Positions 47,518-58,728 are shown, counted from the first letter of the stretch. The stretch: DNA of 64,000 nucleotides from Pogonophryne albipinna (GCA_028583405.1 JAPTMU010000112.1:386001-450000); one strand, 5' to 3'. Translations and numbers: made by a program. The notes: a model not told the origin generated them from the letters alone.

Positions 47518-47520
<3 letters not shown>

Positions 47521-47593
47521 TGTACCTGTAGTTTTTGCACACCTGGTGGTAAAAAAAGAGACTAGTAGTGAGCAAATGACATGAGCATTACTA

Positions 47594-47944
47594 CTATGAA
47601 CAAAACAAAGCCAAGAACAGTTTTGACTCTTCAAAGTGACCATATTTATTTTCCCAAATAAAGTTCTTGCCTTTTTCAAAAGCCTCGTCGATAGGTAAAA
47701 GCCCCGGTGCCTTTGCAGCTGGCTTTGGATTCGCCGCTAGTTTAGCAGCGCAGGCGTCTTCGTACGCTTTTAACACGCCATCGTAGCGATGGCGATGTTT
47801 CAGGTGACTAATCAGGTTGGAAGTATTATAGCTCGTTGCCTTTTTCCCTCCTCGTGGAACTTCTGCATTGCATTTGTTAAAACAAAGAGCAAGCGAACTA
47901 TCTAACTCTGAAACTTTGAAATAGTCCCATACTACCGACGACAT
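47594..47944 (-). pseudogene. BED zinc-finger N-terminus of a hAT transposase
   Basis: ATG at 47944 opens 116 codons: MSSVVWDYFKVSELDSSLAL, CFNKCNAEVPRGGKKATSY, NTSNLISHLKHRHRYDGVL. A W-x-Y/F start, a Cys pair and the H-x4-H at SHLKHRH make a BED-type DNA-binding finger as in ZBED transposases. One residue is inserted in the usual C-x2-C (CFNKC). The catalytic core and dimerisation region are missing. Confidence 0.8.
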
Positions 47945-48609
47945 GTTTGTTTACTGTCCTGGCTTCACGGCCGCACACCATTTACGTCACAGCCAGGCAT
48001 GAGTTGGGGAGCGCTGGATATGTGAAAAACTCCCCTCTTCCTAAACAACTAATACCACAGTACTGGCAAAACGGGAGGAGCCGAGTGAAAAACAAGCGCC
48101 CCTCATCCCAATCCACCCACATCCAGTATTTTTTTCTACCCCAAAAATATATTGTATATTATCGGGGCTATTAATACTTGTATCGGGTTTATCGGGATGA
48201 CGTCATAATTCCTAATATCGGACCGATAATTATCGGGCCGATAATTATCGTGCACCACTAATATTCAGTAATAAGTCTGGGGAAAATAAATGGTTTAAAT
48301 GATTTATTTAAGCTTGCAATGTTTTTGAACACACATCCCCAGTCACCTCATGTGTCTTTTTGTAGTCCTCGCTGTACGCGTCCGCATATTGGCATCGCAA
48401 CCACAACCTCACACACTGGTACTGAATGTGCATCAAAGTGTTCCTATGGAGCCAAATATACCAAAACATTTATGTAAACGACAGAAGAAGCGATCGAAAT
48501 GTGTATTTCCGGGTTATTCGACAAAGGCCACGCCCCTGATACATCTGCCTATACTGTTATAGAATATCACCAGTTGTTCGGCCCACATCTTATTCGGTAA
48601 CACCGGCCC

Positions 48610-49189
48610 TCAGCTAATTCAAAAAGTATTTGGGAAATATGGCCCACAAATGAAACGTGCTTTTCTCATATTGTACTTCTTAAATATATATGTACAGCCA
48701 TATTACACACTAGTATTCATGTGTTAATAAGCTCACTTTTAAAATAAATTCAGTCAATTCATGTTGATAAAATTTTCTAACAAATCTTAGTTGATGAAAA
48801 AAAGCCTAATAACTTATTAACACAACAAGCTTGAAATAGACCCTTCATATTTCATGTTATTATAATCACTCTGAGACTTCTGTTTTTAAGGGATGAGCTG
48901 CCAACACGATAAATGAAACCCGATAGAAAGCTGTGATGTTGGCTGTTTTTTTCTTAAAGCATATTAATGTATTAAGCCTAATTTAGCTACATTTTGCTAA
49001 CTTATAACTTAAAGGTGGGGTAGGTAATTTTGGAGAAACCAGCTCGAGTGCGCTAGAATTTGAAAATACACAGCAGGAAAAAATCTGCCACTTCCTTACA
49101 GAGCCCCTCCTCCAACACACATGAACGTGCACATGACCAATGAGGGCACGAGATAAGTTTGTGCACAGATGGAAGGCTGACAGGCCGGG
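48610..49189. other. Non-coding, hAT-like remnant then fish repeat
   Basis: The start continues the hAT-like sequence that hosts the foldback element. 49011-49055 has the TTAAAGGTGGGGTAGGTAAT repeat also present near the gap in the palindrome arms, but in the opposite orientation relative to the duplicated block. Confidence 0.45.
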
Positions 49190-50491
49190 CCGGCTAATTG
49201 GTCGTGCTTTTTACAGTAGGCTACTACGGCTTCCACAGATGACATTTTTTATGGATTTGTTGACAAAGCACTTAAGATATTCATTGCTATCGGGGTGTTG
49301 AGAGCATTCCATGGAATATAACAAAAAGTATATAATTAGTTTTTTGCGCACTTTTATTTTAAACAAATAAGGTTATTTTAACAGTATTAGGCCTATTCCC
49401 TTTACAGAGTAGCATTCCAAATATTCCTTGTCAATCTCAACGCCTGGAACAGTTTACAAATGTCCATGTAAGAGTTTGGTACCTTTCTCCATGTTTCTGT
49501 CCCCCCCACTTATGTTCTGTGTTGGTTCATGTGAGCACTGCAGCAAAATGCTCATTTTGTTAACACTTTCAACTCTTTTTCAAGCTGAAAAATAATTTCT
49601 TTGATTTAAAGACAAGTGAATACATTACATATAAGGAATTAATAAATGAATTATCATGCAATTATATTGACCAAAAAGTAATCTACAAAATAAATGTGGA
49701 AAATATTTAATTAATAAAATAATAAATGTTTCCTTTTGCAGTTGTTCCACTAATTATCTCTCTTCCTTTTTTTAATGTTCCCCATTATAAAGGTATTTTT
49801 TAATGATTAATTCATTGTTAAATGTATATATTTATTTTTTCATCTTGAGACAAGAAATACAAACTTACATTTTGGGTGTATTCAGATTGCGGGTTCCCTC
49901 TTCTATCATCATTTATAGAAGTGCAACCTTAAACATGTACACAGTAAAATGCGACACTGACAATAATCAAGAAACGTCATAAATCAAACACTGACAGGGA
50001 ACATTTTATTGCAGTATCATTACTTTTACATAAGAAGGTGCTGTACATGTTTCTGAGAATACTTTTAAGTACTTTTACTTAAAGGGGACCTAGTATGCAA
50101 AATGCACTTTTTGATGTATTTTACACATAAAGATGTGTCCCTGGTGTGTAAGGAGACTCAAATATTCAGAAAATACAACCCTCTCTCTTTTCCTCCTTAC
50201 CCACATCTCAACAAAAAAAAACGGGGGTGCAAACGAGCAGATCCAGGATTTGACTCCTATGGCGTCATTGGTGAAAAGTGGCACACTTGACACGTCCCAA
50301 CCTAACGTCTCCGGACCACGTGACACGTCCCAACTTATCGTCTCCGTATACAGTCGTCTAGCTCAGTAGTTCCCAACCGTTTTCAGTCTGGCAATTACAC
50401 AAGGGGGTTGTGTAATTGGAAATATTTTCGAGCCCCCCCTAATCCGGTTCCCACGAGATTGGTGGAATTAATTGTATATAGTTGTACAAAC

Positions 50492-51291
50492 TAGGGATGT
50501 CCCGATCACATTTTTTTGCTTCCGATTCCGATCATTTGATTTTGACAATCTGCCGATACCGATTTTTCCCGATCCGATCTTTATGCAATGCATTAAGAGA
50601 AAAAAAAGGTAACAGATAACGGCTGGTCATCCAACGCGATGAGTTCAGCTATCTTGGCTGTTATTTGTTTGGCCTTTTCACTGTTCTGGGGCAGTTTCTC
50701 TTTCCTTTTAAAAGTCTCTGAAAGTGTCGGTTGTTTCAGTGCCGTTACCTGAGTGGCCGCTGTGTACTCGTCCTGTTGTTGTTGGTGTTTGTTTCTCAGG
50801 TGGCGTATTAGATTGGTCGTGTTGAACGTAGCTCTGTTCTTTCCACCACACGGAACCTCCGCCTTGCAAACATTGCATCTGGCTGTTACACTGCCTTCGC
50901 TTTCAATTTTATAATACTTCCAAACTCCTGACATTTTCTCTGTCCCGACTCCCGAGTCACCAGCTGAACGTAGCCTCTCGTTAGCTTACTGCTAGACACT
51001 GCGCGCCCACTCTGTTGCCAGCTTTGAGAGAAATAAGCAACCAGGTCTGAAAACAAGCCCAAAAGAAGCAACACATACATGATGTTGTGTCATTTCAAAC
51101 CAAAACTAAGGCCTCAGGATGACTTTAAGACGTGAACATGGTCATTTTTGTTTTGTAACATTAAATAATAATAAAAAAAAATATTAAAAAAAAAAAAAAT
51201 TCCCGATCCCCGATTTTTTTCCTCCCGATCTTTTGAAAATCACGTGATCGGCTCCGATCCCCGATCACGTGATCGGATCGGGACATCTCTA
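50492..51291. mobile_element. BED-type hAT element, 800 bp
   Basis: Ends TAGGGATGTCCCGATCAC and GGATCGGGACATCTCTA are inverted repeats, and GTACAAAC flanks both sides (50484-50491, 51292-51299). The palindrome arms keep the empty site with a single GTACAAAC near 14169, so it inserted after the duplication. It carries only a BED-finger ORF on the minus strand. Confidence 0.93.
50593..50934 (-). pseudogene. BED zinc-finger N-terminus of a hAT transposase
   Basis: The frame from ATG at 50934 reads MSGVWKYYKIESEGSVTARC, NVCKAEVPCGGKNRATFNTT, NLIRHLRNKHQQQQDEYTAA. C-x2-C followed by H-x4-H gives a canonical BED finger. Then a Lys/Glu-rich segment follows until a stop. The transposase core is absent, so the product if made would be a DNA-binding fragment of about 113 residues. 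Confidence 0.82.
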
Positions 51292-51574
51292 GTACAAACA
51301 TTACATTTTCTCTGCTAATAATAACAAGACAAAAAGATCCAACTATAATTGTACATATTATTATGGATTGGCAGATGATCCTGTGCCACTGTGAATTAAT
51401 GAGGCCTAATTGAAACAATTACAAATACAGCGTATCGATCCGCTTCTTTAACAGTATTTTTAGAAGTTATTTTTGTAATTTTTTAGGGGAAAAATTAAAC
51501 AAATTAGAAACATAATTCACATTGATTGTATGTATAGTGTGGATTATGGGCTGGTAGCACACATAACATTGCAT

Positions 51575-51609
<35 letters not shown>

Positions 51610-51861
51610 AGTAGATTTACTCAAGTACTGTACTTATATTGAGGTCCTTAAGTATTTCCTCTTTTGCTTCTTTGTAATTCTGCTCCTCTACAGTTCAGAG
51701 GTAAATGATGTACTTTTACTACATGTATTTAATACCTTTAGTCACTTTACAGATCTGGATTAATGATGTGAAATATGATCAACTCTTAAATCAGACTTTA
51801 GTTACACCTGGAGTAAATTCACAAGCTACCCTGCAGTATACTACTTTTACTTACAATAATG

Positions 51862-52390
51862 GCGCATTTCCACTACAGCGCGGTTTAAGCGTGCCCAGCC
51901 CGTCTTTGGTTGCGTTTCCACTTGGCGTAGTACCGGCTAGGGGGTACTATTTCACAGTTTTTCTGGCCCCATAAAATCGAGGTTCTAATGGCGCGTTTCC
52001 ACTGCAGCGCGGAGCTCACTTTAAGCGTGCCGGGCGGGGCCCGTTTTTGGTTGCGTTTCCACTTGGCCTTGTACCGGCTAGCGGGCCCTAATTCACAGTT
52101 TTTCTGGCCCCATAAAATCGTGGTTCTAGGGCCAGGAACAACCAAGCTGAGTCGGGCTGAGTATGCTAAACTAGAGAGAGAGAATCGCTGGCAAGGGGGC
52201 TACAACTACAACAAGATGAACATATTTGACCGTGATTTAATTGTAATACACGTTTCAAAATGATGCCGAAGTAACAACATACTGATACCGGTTAGTAAAA
52301 ACCATGAATTAATGCTTTGACAAGTCTGCAGACAGACGGCAGGCGAAAAACCTTTTAAAATGCGTGTTTTCTAAATGGAGCTTGGCTAAG
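51862..52390. mobile_element. Harbinger-like MITE copies in the paralogous block
   Basis: A partial copy (ATGGCGCATTTCCACTACAG from 51860) and a longer truncated one (ATGGCGCGTTTCCACTGCAG from 51988) match the arm at 14740-15270. The sequence departs from the arm after GCTTGGCTAAGC at about 52390. Confidence 0.65.
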
Positions 52391-52743
52391 CACACTCACA
52401 TATATACACTTTATATTAATTCATTTGTACACACATATATATATATATTTTTATATTAGGGGTGTAACGGTACCCGTACCGAAATTATTCGGTACGGGCC
52501 CTTCGGTTCGGTACGCACCGAAGTGTACCGAACGAATATAACGTTAAACGTAAACAATTGAGAACGTGAACAACTTCTTGGAAGTAATCTCAGGTGCTGC
52601 GTCGCAGCATTCAGAGTAATTTCCTCACATTGGGCTCATCACGTCATAGAGCGAGCAAGTCATTTCATTGGACGAGAGGCATACTATGAGAGCTGGTCAC
52701 AGGGATGCGTTCAATGTAGTCAGTAATTTGAGCAACTGTCGAA

Positions 52744-53253
52744 ATGATGAACGCAGATAAAGTTGAGCTCGAAAATCCTCCAGCATCATTGAAGTCTCCG
52801 ATTTGCGAACATTTTGGTTTCGCAGTTACGTACAAGGATGACGGACAAAGACAGGTGGACCGAACCAAAGCTGTTTGTCGGCATTGTTCAACTACAATTG
52901 GTTACGTGGCTGGCAATACATCAAACGTGCACACTCATTTGAAAAGGCATCACCCGAACGTGAATATTACCGGTACCAAAAGAAAAAAGACTGAAGTGCA
53001 AACCCAACTCCCGCTAGCATTTAAGCCTCCACCACTCGCAGAAAGTTTAGACCGAGCCAAAGCTATTACAAACGCCAAATATCCTTATGTTGCCATGTTA
53101 GCAAAGCGCTACCTGCCTTATCTGCTACCTCTGTCCCTAGCGAGAGGGTGTTCCCCACAGCAGGAGACATTGTTAGTGCCAGCAGATCTGCCCTTTCGGC
53201 AAGCAATGTGGACAAGTTTATTTTTCTTTAAAAAAAACATGAAAATACAATGA
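52744..53253 (+). pseudogene. hAT transposase with internal deletion
   Basis: The N-terminus has a BED-type finger: AVCRHCSTTIGYVAGNTSNV then HTHLKRHHP, i.e. C-x2-C and H-x4-H. It leads through PLAFKPPPLAESLDRAKAIT into AKRYLPYL. At that point the frame is wrong: the hATC signature SATSVPSERVFPTAGDIV and SALSASNVDKFIFL is encoded at 53112-53231 in a neighbouring frame. The DDE catalytic core is missing, so it cannot transpose by itself. Confidence 0.85.
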
Positions 53254-53285
53254 CAAGCAAGTCATAATGTCAAACTGGCTGCTTG

Positions 53286-53597
53286 GTACTAGTACAGTAC
53301 AGTTCAAATACAGATTATTTCAGTTCATCGAAATGCTGCACCTTAATGTTTATTTTATTATATTTTATATTTATTTGAGTGAATATTCACGGTTTAATAA
53401 TAATTAAAAACCCAAAACTAATAGTTTATGTTTTGTGAGTACTAGTACAGTAAAGTTCAAATACAGATTATTTCAGTTCATCAAAATGCTGCATCTTAAT
53501 GTTTATTTTATTATATTTTGTATTTATTTGTGTGAATACATTATTCACAGTTTAATAATAATTAAAAAATATATATATATATTTTATGTTTTGTGAT
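53286..53597. repeat. Tandem duplication, two units of about 155 bp
   Basis: Both units begin GTACTAGTACAGTA and end TTTATGTTTTGTGA, differing by point changes and a short AT expansion in the second. Confidence 0.85.
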
Positions 53598-53692
53598 AAT
53601 TTTTTCTGCTGTACCGAAAACGTACCGAACCGAACCGTGACCTAAAAACCGAGGTACGTACCGAACCGAAATGTTTGTGAACCGTTACACCC

Positions 53693-53695
<3 letters not shown>

Positions 53696-53774
<79 letters not shown>
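53696..53774. repeat. (TA)n microsatellite
   Basis: About 79 bp of TA dinucleotides directly at the right end of the hAT derivative. Confidence 0.95.
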
Positions 53775-53779
<5 letters not shown>

Positions 53780-54335
53780 TAAAAAAAACAGTTGCAATAA
53801 TAACATATTATGGTATGATCAATTCTACCCTTTTGTTTTTGCTCCATTTCAATTAAAATATATTTTTCAAAATCAATATTGGTGGGGGCTCTTTTGCAAA
53901 GATAATCAATAACACCACCTGACAGTTGTTGCAAATTATACAGCATACTTGTTACTTACACACATGTGCGATGGTCCCCAAAAAGCCAAAATCTGCACTG
54001 TAAAAAAATATATACATTTATTGGGCACTCTGAATAAGGGTTGACTGTAACATGACAAACAAAAAAACTAAACATTATAGGCTATATATACAGATGTTTG
54101 CTAATGTATCCCTCTTATATCCATCAGGAATTAATATTAAATGTCATATTGACAAAGAAGGACTATTATATTGTATATTATGCGGCGTTTAAAAGGAAGG
54201 TATTTCGTTTGTCAGATTCAGATTTCGCGGGTGTGCCGCGTCTATGACGCTATCGCGTAGAGCTAGGTCGATCCTTGCGTAATGCGGAAGTGGGCGTGGT
54301 TAAATCTAAACTGGGTTGGAAAAACGATAGACGCG
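53775..54335. other. Non-coding, no feature recognised
   Basis: This stretch has no counterpart in the palindrome arms. No coding frame or repeat family was recognised. Homology to the arms resumes near GTCCGGGCCT at about 54336. Confidence 0.45.
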
Positions 54336-54777
54336 TCCGGGCCTGCTTCTGAGTACTTCTCCCACCTTACACGTAATTAGGGCAACAGAACTCCGAGTTA
54401 AGGAAGTTGAACACTGTGCATTTCTCCGTATGAATATGATGCCTTTTGGCCAGCTGACGGAGAGATTGCTCGTGTTTCCTGCGAAAATACTTATGGCAAA
54501 CGAGCATTGACCACATCGAGCTCTGTAGATTACATTGTCACTTTTGAACGCTATGTTCTCCACCGGCGGATCTCGGTGTGCAAGGTGCTGCAGCGCGGTG
54601 AAGCGAGATGCCCCGCCCCCCACACAGACGAGAGAGAGAAAGAGAGATCTCTGCACCGAACACATTAGATGTTAAGGGAGATATATGCCTCATCACACTT
54701 TGTTGATTTTGGCATTAAAGCTGAAAGACTTGTCGTGGGCTCGTCCACTTTTCTTTTAACTGCCGGTTGTGTTAAAA

Positions 54778-56252
54778 ACCTCTTAAGCCCTGAGCCTGTT
54801 TTTCAGGTTTCAGGCTCGAAACTGCCACTAACACAACAAAGCCTATATCTTCACTTCTAAAAGTGGTACATTAATAATCTTTTCTCTCAAAGCAAGGTTA
54901 CATCTGTGAGTTGGATGTAGAAGTGTCAGAATCAATATAGATGTTTTTATTTTAAAGTAAATTCAGATGGAACATAGTAAAAACATGTAAATTCTAATGT
55001 CCGCCTAAAAAAAAACATTACTTATAGTGAAAACCACCCTTGAATGATGGGTTAGTAGACTAAAAGCTTTAGGAATCCAAACTATAACATATAATAAGTA
55101 CCCTGTATCAAGATTGATGCAAAACAAGTGATATTTGACCTTTTTAGAGAGGTTTAGAAAAATAAAGTCCAGTCTGACTCACCTCTGGGTAATTTGGGAA
55201 CCATCAGTTCCATTTGACCTTTTTCACTGTAAAAATCATTTTATTACTTTGAATTTTCACTATAGGTATTCATTCCATCCAAATACAACTGTTGTGAAAA
55301 AATATAAAAAACATACTCTGTTATCCTCTTAAGCCCCACGGATCCGGTTCCAGGGCCGAAATCGCGTCATTTGCAGGAAACAACGTCTAAGGAACCTTAA
55401 TATTTTATAAACTATGAATATTTTATATCCATATAACGGGGGAAAACTCATTTAACTGATCTTTTTCATTTTCCCCCCCAAAAAAAACACACAATGCTAA
55501 CTGAGCCTCTGAATTAGCCCCGAGCGAAAAATGCTAACCTATTACTGCACCGAAAATCACTCATAGCTCCCTTATTACTTATCCTAGCTGCACATCCAAC
55601 ACATAGTTTATGATCGTAAGGAGACACAGAATCTAACGGTGCACACCTCAACACTGAAAGATACAAACTCGCGACGTTATCAACAAAAACGTACATCAAA
55701 ACAAGTGGAGCTAGGTACTAACATGCGCTAGGCTAATGGCTTACCTTCCTCTTTGTCTGGTCTAAACTGGTCTTCAATGGCATTAAAACGATAAAAACGA
55801 TGATGTAGTTAATCCATAGGTTAATATCCAATGTGGCTGTGTCCCCTTTGAAATGTTCTGATAATCTATAAGCAATAAAACTGCAATTCCGTTATCTGGG
55901 GTCGTACAGTGATGACATTACATGTGTGGAATCTGTGGAGTCTCAGCTTTAATCGGATATCTTGTTTGTGCAGTTACGATAAGTAATAAGGGCATTTCTA
56001 CCGTGAGTGCTGTGCAAAAGTCCGTTAGCATTAGTTAGCATTTTTTCGCTCCATGCTAATTCAAAGGCTTGGTATTACTCTTGTGTTTCTTTTTGCTAAA
56101 AATGGTTCATATTGTCAGTTAGCTGAGTTTCTTACCGTTAAAAGGGTATGGAACATTAATAGTTTCATAAATGTTAAGAAGCCCTGAGACATAGTCTTGT
56201 AAAAAAACGTTGGGAGGGGTCCACTGGGGGGACCCTCGGGCTTAAGAGGTTA
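54778..56252. mobile_element. Composite element with AACCTCTTAAGCCC ends
   Basis: The left end AACCTCTTAAGCCC and right end GGGCTTAAGAGGTT are inverted repeats. The arms hold the empty site GTGTTAAAACTGTG near 4003/19800. The target duplication is an A-run of about 3 bases, so it cannot be read securely. A second left-type end (CCTCTTAAGCCCC) at about 55325 shows that a truncated copy precedes a more complete one. No transposase was recognised. Confidence 0.75.
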
Positions 56253-57035
56253 AAACTGTGTCAATTGTATTGATTTTACGAGCAAACAATGTTTATTTAC
56301 AACTTCTTCCCAAGCTTCAAGCGACCATATTACTTCAAGCGCGAGTAATATGGTCTGTGTTTACATTAGCAAGCATGCTAACACTCAGAGCTAACACTGT
56401 AGGCTACTTGAGAGAATATGTGTAACGTAATGTCCTTGCGGTAAACCCTGCGAGAGAAAAAGGTTTGAGCTCCTACTGTTTCAGAAATAATGCTTGAAGT
56501 GATTTGGAGAAAACTCTTAGCCGAGGAAAGCTGCGTGACGCTACAAAGGGGCGTGGCTAGCAGCAGCTGTTCCATTTAAAGCTACGGTCACAGAATCAGC
56601 CTTTTTGGAACAGGGCTGGAATAGAGGGGTATGAGGCATGGCTACAATGGGTGATCTGTTTGGTATTTTAAGCAAAAACTTCACATGTTTTGTATAGGTA
56701 TGGCCCTACAATATATTTTTAGTATTACCATTATATAGGCGTAGTGTAGCTGTGAACAATCCCAAATACAATTCATTGTTTACATTGCAGCTAGTGCTAA
56801 ACCAGAATAAATAACCCCTTTTCATTTTTAACTGGAAGTGGAATGGGGCTGTGCTACGTGAGGTGAATTGAGCCAACAAAAATACACAATAGGTGGGACT
56901 AAGAAAGATATTGTTAAAGTATAAAAACAAAGGCATTATTAGGGCTGAAAAATGCCTCCTGTTTTAATGGTGATTAGATTTTTAAATCTTAACACTTACA
57001 GTTTTTTCTGACTGTGTGTTTCCTGTTTCCTGCAG

Positions 57036-58451
57036 ACGTCCAGCAGCTGGTGGTGGTTAAAGAAGAGGTTCCCCCTGACCAGCAGGAGTGGAGCACCAGT
57101 CTGGACCAGGAGGACGCAGAGCCCCCCCCACACATTAAGCAGGAACAGGAGGAACTCAGGATCAGTCAGGAGGGAGAGCAGCTTCAGGAGCTGGAGGAGG
57201 CTGATATCACCAAGTCCACTTTCACTCTTGACCCTGTGAAGAGTGAAGATGATGAAGAGAAACCTCAGTCCTCACAGCCTCATCAAAGACAAACTGAACA
57301 CATTGAAACAGAAGCTGATGGAGATGACTGTCGAGGACCAGAACCAGCCAGGAACTCAGATCCAGAGAGCAGTTTACAACCAAAGACTGAGGACGACACT
57401 GGAGACTCTTCTGAACCTTACACTGGAGACTCTTCTGAACCTGACACTGGAGACTCTTCTGAACCTGACACTGGAGACTCTTCTGAACCTGACACTGGAG
57501 ACGCTTCTGAACCTGACACTGGAGACTCTTCTGAACCTGACACTGAAGACAGTGCTGATTGGAAGGAGACCAGAGAACCTGCATCAGGCTCAAACTTACT
57601 GAAAAATAGACATGAATCTGTCAGTGATCCACGACGTAGTGCTGAAAAGAAACCATTCAGCTGCTCAGTCTGTAAGAAAGCTTTTTCACAGAGTGGACAT
57701 TTAAAGAGACACATGAGAGTCCACACAGGAGAGAAATCACACAGCTGCTCAGTCTGTATGAAAGCTTTTTCACATAATTTAGAGTTAAAGCTACACATGA
57801 GAATCCACACAGCAGAGAAACCCTTTAGCCTGTTCAGTCTGTAAGAAACAATTTTCCCAGAGTGGAAGTTTAAAAAAACACATGAGAGTCCACACAGGAG
57901 AGAAACCCTTTAGCTGCTCAGTTTGTACCAAATATTTTACATTGAGGGGAACTTTAGATAGACACATGATAATCCACACAGGAGTGAAACCACACAGCTG
58001 CTCAGTCTGTAAGAAAGCTTTTTCACAGAGTGGAAATTTAAAGGGACACATGAGAATCCACACAGGAGAGAAACCCTTTAGCTGCTCAATTTGTACCAAA
58101 TATTTTGCATTGAGTGGAAGTTTAAAAAAACACATGAGAGTCCACACAGGAGAGAAACCATACAGCTGCTCAGTCTGTAAGAAAGCTTTTTCACAGAATG
58201 GAAGTTTAAAGGAACACATGAGAATCCACACAGGAGAGAAACCCTTTAGCTGCTCAGTTTGTACCAAATATTTTCCACGGAGTGAAAGTTTAAAGGAACA
58301 CATGAGAATCCACACAGGAGAGGAAATATACAGCTGCAATGTTTGTGACAAAAGATTTAAATGGCGTATGTGTTTCAATAGACACAAATGTGTTGGTTGT
58401 CAGTCCTCAAAGCTTAATGAAATTCAAACTGAGGATAAAAAATCTGCCTGA
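57036..58451 (+). pseudogene. C2H2 zinc-finger protein, exon 2 with a 1-bp frameshift
   Basis: Exon 2 of the gene whose exon 1 is at 45004. The acceptor TTTCCTGCAG ends at 57035 and the frame opens (D)[18 protein letters not shown]. The acidic linker has six 8-residue units (GDSSEPDT and variants) where the arm copies have one. Two fingers follow, then at 57829-57830 an extra C changes the frame and gives a stop at 57842-57844. Reading resumed one base later gives six more C2H2 fingers and the same terminal CNVCDKRF finger, ending at 58451. So this copy would have eight fingers plus a degenerate one, against six plus one in the arms. The second finger's linker is TAEKP instead of TGEKP. It is either a recent pseudogene, a shortened protein, or a sequencing error in a CC run. 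Confidence 0.85.
57399..57542. repeat. Coding minisatellite, six 24-bp units
   Basis: Six in-frame 24-bp units (CTGGAGACTCTTCTGAACCT core) encode acidic Gly-Asp-Ser-Ser-Glu-Pro-Asp-Thr repeats. The arm copies have one unit. Two units carry single substitutions (Tyr for Asp; Ala for Ser). Confidence 0.95.
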
Positions 58452-58728
58452 CTGGATCAACATTGTTGCACGGTATTTATATAAGACTTAAACAAACTCT
58501 ATATTTATCAATATAAGTGGACAATATGTTTAATGTTTTTGTCATACTGATTTTCTGATTAATGGGGCGAAGCCTGCGAGCTAGTTCAGGCAGTCAACTC
58601 GAGCACTCATGCTGCATTCATACATAACGCCCCTTGCCACTCTACAACCAATCGCTTCAACGCTGCTGCTGTCCTAAGGAGGATTTTGCTCCAGGAACAT
58701 CGCGGATACTGTGTGCTGGTCTGGGAAA

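Larger units (their letters stand above)
47381..48260. mobile_element. BED-type hAT element with 40-bp flanking direct repeat (880 bp)
   Basis: Ends TAGGGATGCACGATA and TATCGTGCACCACTA form an imperfect inverted repeat. The same 40-bp sequence directly abuts both ends (47341-47380 and 48261-48300), while the left foldback arm has it once. hAT elements normally make 8-bp duplications, so 40 bp is unusual. It encodes a BED zinc finger on the minus strand and contains an (AT)n tract. Confidence 0.85.
45244..48609. mobile_element. Foldback element with about 810-bp inverted arms
   Basis: The left arm 45244-46053 is the reverse complement of 46862-48609 once the 880-bp insertion and its 40-bp repeat in the right arm are removed. 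Outer ends are GGGCCGGTGTTACCG and CGGTAACACCGGCCC. The central 808 bp are unique. It appears to sit within a hAT sequence: CAGGGGTGTCCAAACTAC lies at 45226 on the left and CTCAGCTAATTC continues on the right. No clear target duplication or transposase. Confidence 0.8.
52457..53695. mobile_element. hAT deletion derivative with BED finger and hATC remnant
   Basis: Ends TAGGGGTGTAACGGTACC and GGTT-type AACCGTTACACCCCTA form the inverted repeat. AT-rich flanks hide the target duplication. Inside are a transposase with its middle deleted (52744-53253) and a tandem duplication of about 155 bp (53286-53438 and 53439-53597). Confidence 0.85.
45191..57035 (+). other. Intron of the second zinc-finger gene
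   Basis: An 11.8-kb intron between the two exons, inferred from phase and the family exon order. It contains the foldback element 45244-48609, the left part of the paralogous block (from 49190), three hAT elements with BED-type fingers, and the AACCTCTTAAG element at 54778-56252. Confidence 0.75.
49190..58640. repeat. Segmental duplication: paralog of the right arm (about 12575-21890)
   Basis: The two blocks align in the same orientation from GCCGGGCCGGCTAA (12575 and 49190) to the zinc-finger 3' flank at 21890/58640, with a low density of mismatches by eye. Differences include a missing counterpart of about 15270-19365 here, replaced by 52391-54336. Insertions found only here lie at 50492-51291 and 54778-56252. 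The LINE at 58641 marks the right border. Confidence 0.9.
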
